A stretch of 7,179 bases of DNA from Candidatus Methanolliviera sp. GoM_oil (lineage in GTDB: Archaea; Halobacteriota; Methanoliparia; Methanoliparales; Methanoliparaceae), in assembly GCA_902158735.1 (NCBI GenBank), contig CABGHG010000086.1, positions 1-7,179 on the forward strand. The letters are read 5' to 3'. This document shows, in pieces, positions 5,944 to 7,179 of this stretch. The translations under genes and the position numbers were made by a program. How positions within the stretch are numbered: position 1 is the stretch's first letter; each line of letters begins with the position of its first letter. A model generated the notes under the pieces. That model had not been told where the DNA came from and searched no databases. It was given only the letters and a program-made list of their open reading frames with translations.

Positions 5944-6756
5944 TCAAAAACCAAAGGTTTTTGGCATCTTCAACGCGTCCTTCAACTCCTCTGCCTTCTT
6001 CTTTAACTTTATTACTGTTTCTTCTCTGCCTCTCTTCTCTCCAATGATATTCACAAAGGCACTTCCAACCACGACCCCATCCGCTCCTGCTCTTATGAGA
6101 GATTCGGCATCTTTAGGATTGGATATCCCAAAACCGACGCAGAGTGGGTTTTTACAGATATTCTTTGCTCTTGCTAAAAGCAGAAACGCCTCTTTGCTCA
6201 TCTCATTTCTTGCACCCGTCGTCCCATACAAGGAGATCAGATAGAGAAAACCGCTGGTGGCACGATCTATCTCCATCAGTCTCTCATCCGATGTGTTAGG
6301 CGCGGATAAAAATATCGTCTGAAGATTAAGTTCTCTACACCGCTCTATATACTCTCTTCCTTCTTCCACCGGCAGATCGACGATGATTAGACCGTCTGCT
6401 CCTGCCCTCTTCGCTTCCGTCAAAAATTTTTCCATGCCTCTCACATAGATCGAATTGTAGTACGTCATCAGCACGAGCGGTTTATCAGACTCTTTCCTGA
6501 ACCTTTCCACGATCTCGAATGTATCAGATACCCTAAAATCATTCTTCAAAGCCCTAATATCAGCGGCCTGGATCGTCTTTCCATCTGCCACTGGGTCGGA
6601 GAATGGGATGCCGAGTTCGAGTATATCTGCACTATCGCAGAGTGCCTTCAGATATTCGACGGTTGAGTCTTTATTCTGATCTCCGGCAGTTATGAACGTT
6701 ACAAGTGCTCCCTCCCCTCTTTCTCGTAACTCCGAGATCTTATCAGAAATTCTCAT
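5944..6756 (-). CDS. trpA: Tryptophan synthase alpha chain
   Basis: This 270-residue protein cleaves indole-3-glycerol phosphate to indole and glyceraldehyde 3-phosphate in the last stage of tryptophan synthesis, and works in a complex with TrpB. The family signature LELGIPFSDPVADGKTIQ lies at 46-63 and supplies both catalytic acids, E47 and D58 (E49 and D60 in the Salmonella enzyme). The mobile loop has GTTGAR at 178-183, and the phosphate-binding segments VGFGIS (207-212) and GSAFV (231-235) are in place. Length matches the family and nothing is missing. The ATG at 6756 overlaps the trpB stop as ATGA and has GGAGG at 6761-6765, so translation is probably coupled to trpB. It is the last gene of the visible trp operon, and nothing in it links it to the redox cluster downstream. 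Confidence 0.98.
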   Translation of the reverse strand: MRISDKISELRERGEGALVTFITAGDQNKDSTVEYLKALCDSADILELGIPFSDPVADGKTIQAADIRALKNDFRVSDTFEIVERFRKESDKPLVLMTYYNSIYVRGMEKFLTEAKRAGADGLIIVDLPVEEGREYIERCRELNLQTIFLSAPNTSDERLMEIDRATSGFLYLISLYGTTGARNEMSKEAFLLLARAKNICKNPLCVGFGISNPKDAESLIRAGADGVVVGSAFVNIIGEKRGREETVIKLKKKAEELKDALKMPKTFGF

Positions 6757-7179
6757 CTTGCCTCCAATCTCTCCTTGACGATTCCCACATCCTTGTCCCC
6801 TCTGCCGGAGAGACAGACAGCTATAATATCATCTCTCTCCATCTCTCCCGCAATCTTCATCGCATACGAAACGGCATGAGCGGATTCAAGCGCAGGAACT
6901 ATTCCCTCCTTCCTTGAAAGATTCAAAAATGCTTCCAATGCCTCTTCATCCGTTACGGATGTATATTCCGCCCTGCCAGTATCTTTCAAAAAGGCGTGCT
7001 CCGGGCCCACACCCGGATAGTCTAATCCTGGAGCGATGCTGTGCGTCTGAAGTATCTGTCCATCACCATCCTGAAGGAGATATGAAAGAGCACCGTGAAG
7101 AACTCCTTTTTCTCCGGCGCACAAACTGGCTGCATGTTTGCCCGTATCAATCCCTCTTCCTCCAGCCTCCACCCCAATC
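6753..7179 (-). CDS. trpB: Tryptophan synthase beta chain, C-terminal fragment
   Basis: The last 141 residues of TrpB are present; the N-terminal part, with the PLP-binding lysine, is outside the window. TrpB condenses indole with serine to tryptophan using PLP. The fragment reads IGVEAGG, then DTGKHAASL, LLQDGDGQI, GLDYPGVGPEHAFL, TDEEALEAF, ALESAHAV and LSGRGDKD, the expected order for the standard TrpB1 type. The glutamate in ESAHAV and the serine in SGRGDKD correspond to the residues near the PLP ring and its pyridine nitrogen in the known enzyme. The frame is open to the right edge. The stop overlaps the trpA start (ATGA), the common trpBA arrangement. No frameshift or damage is seen. 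Confidence 0.97.
   Translation of the reverse strand, partial: IGVEAGGRGIDTGKHAASLCAGEKGVLHGALSYLLQDGDGQILQTHSIAPGLDYPGVGPEHAFLKDTGRAEYTSVTDEEALEAFLNLSRKEGIVPALESAHAVSYAMKIAGEMERDDIIAVCLSGRGDKDVGIVKERLEAR

Noticed and set aside
5413..6006. Plus-strand open frame of 197 codons across the HdrD-like start, the intergenic gap and the trpA end
   Set aside because: It is antisense to two firmly identified genes, its protein is Ser/Leu-rich without recognisable motifs, and it crosses the promoter region. Shadow frame.
1..7179. RNA genes, CRISPR arrays, insertion sequences, integration sites
   Set aside because: No tRNA-like fold, regularly spaced repeats, transposase reading frame or long terminal repeats were seen; the window is almost wholly protein-coding.

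Overview
The window looks like a piece of an archaeal chromosome, most likely from a euryarchaeon with methanogen-like redox enzymes. Pointers are a complete HdrABC-type heterodisulfide reductase gene set, an archaeal-style FKBP with its own characteristic N-terminus, an A/T-rich TATA-like promoter with a purine-rich BRE-like stretch, very tight gene packing, one TTG start, and frequent AUA (Ile) and AGA/AGG (Arg) codons. Base composition is moderate. I would place it near the ANME-1, Syntrophoarchaeum or Archaeoglobus kind of lineage, but that is inference from gene content; the sequence alone does not fix the taxon.

Every gene I can support is on the minus strand, so the biological order runs from the right edge to the left. 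First come the 3' end of trpB (cut by the window) and complete trpA, overlapping by ATGA: the tail of a tryptophan operon. A 130-base intergenic region follows (5814-5943), with T-rich tracts that could end the trp transcript and a TATA-like promoter for the next operon. Then comes a six-gene redox cluster: a soluble HdrD-like Fe-S protein, etfB, etfA, a short hdrA, hdrC and hdrB. The genes overlap, abut, or are at most 36 bases apart. It is followed 16 bases later by the 5' end of an FKBP-type prolyl isomerase gene that leaves the window at the left edge.

The redox cluster is the point of interest. It joins an electron transfer flavoprotein (EtfAB) with a heterodisulfide-reductase-type complex (HdrABC) and a second, fused HdrC-HdrB-like protein. 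HdrB carries two complete noncubane-cluster (CCG) motifs. HdrA keeps the FAD domain and its inserted cluster region, but lacks the N-terminal domain and the C-terminal ferredoxin domain of the methanogen enzyme. The HdrD-like protein has one complete CCG motif and one whose final CxxC has become SPHA. No hydrogenase subunit, MvhD, formate dehydrogenase or F420-dependent subunit is present. The simplest reading is a cytoplasmic path in which electrons move between a flavin donor or acceptor served by ETF (for example an acyl-CoA dehydrogenase encoded elsewhere) and a disulfide/dithiol couple such as CoM-S-S-CoB. Direction, substrate and any flavin-based bifurcation are not determined by the sequence.
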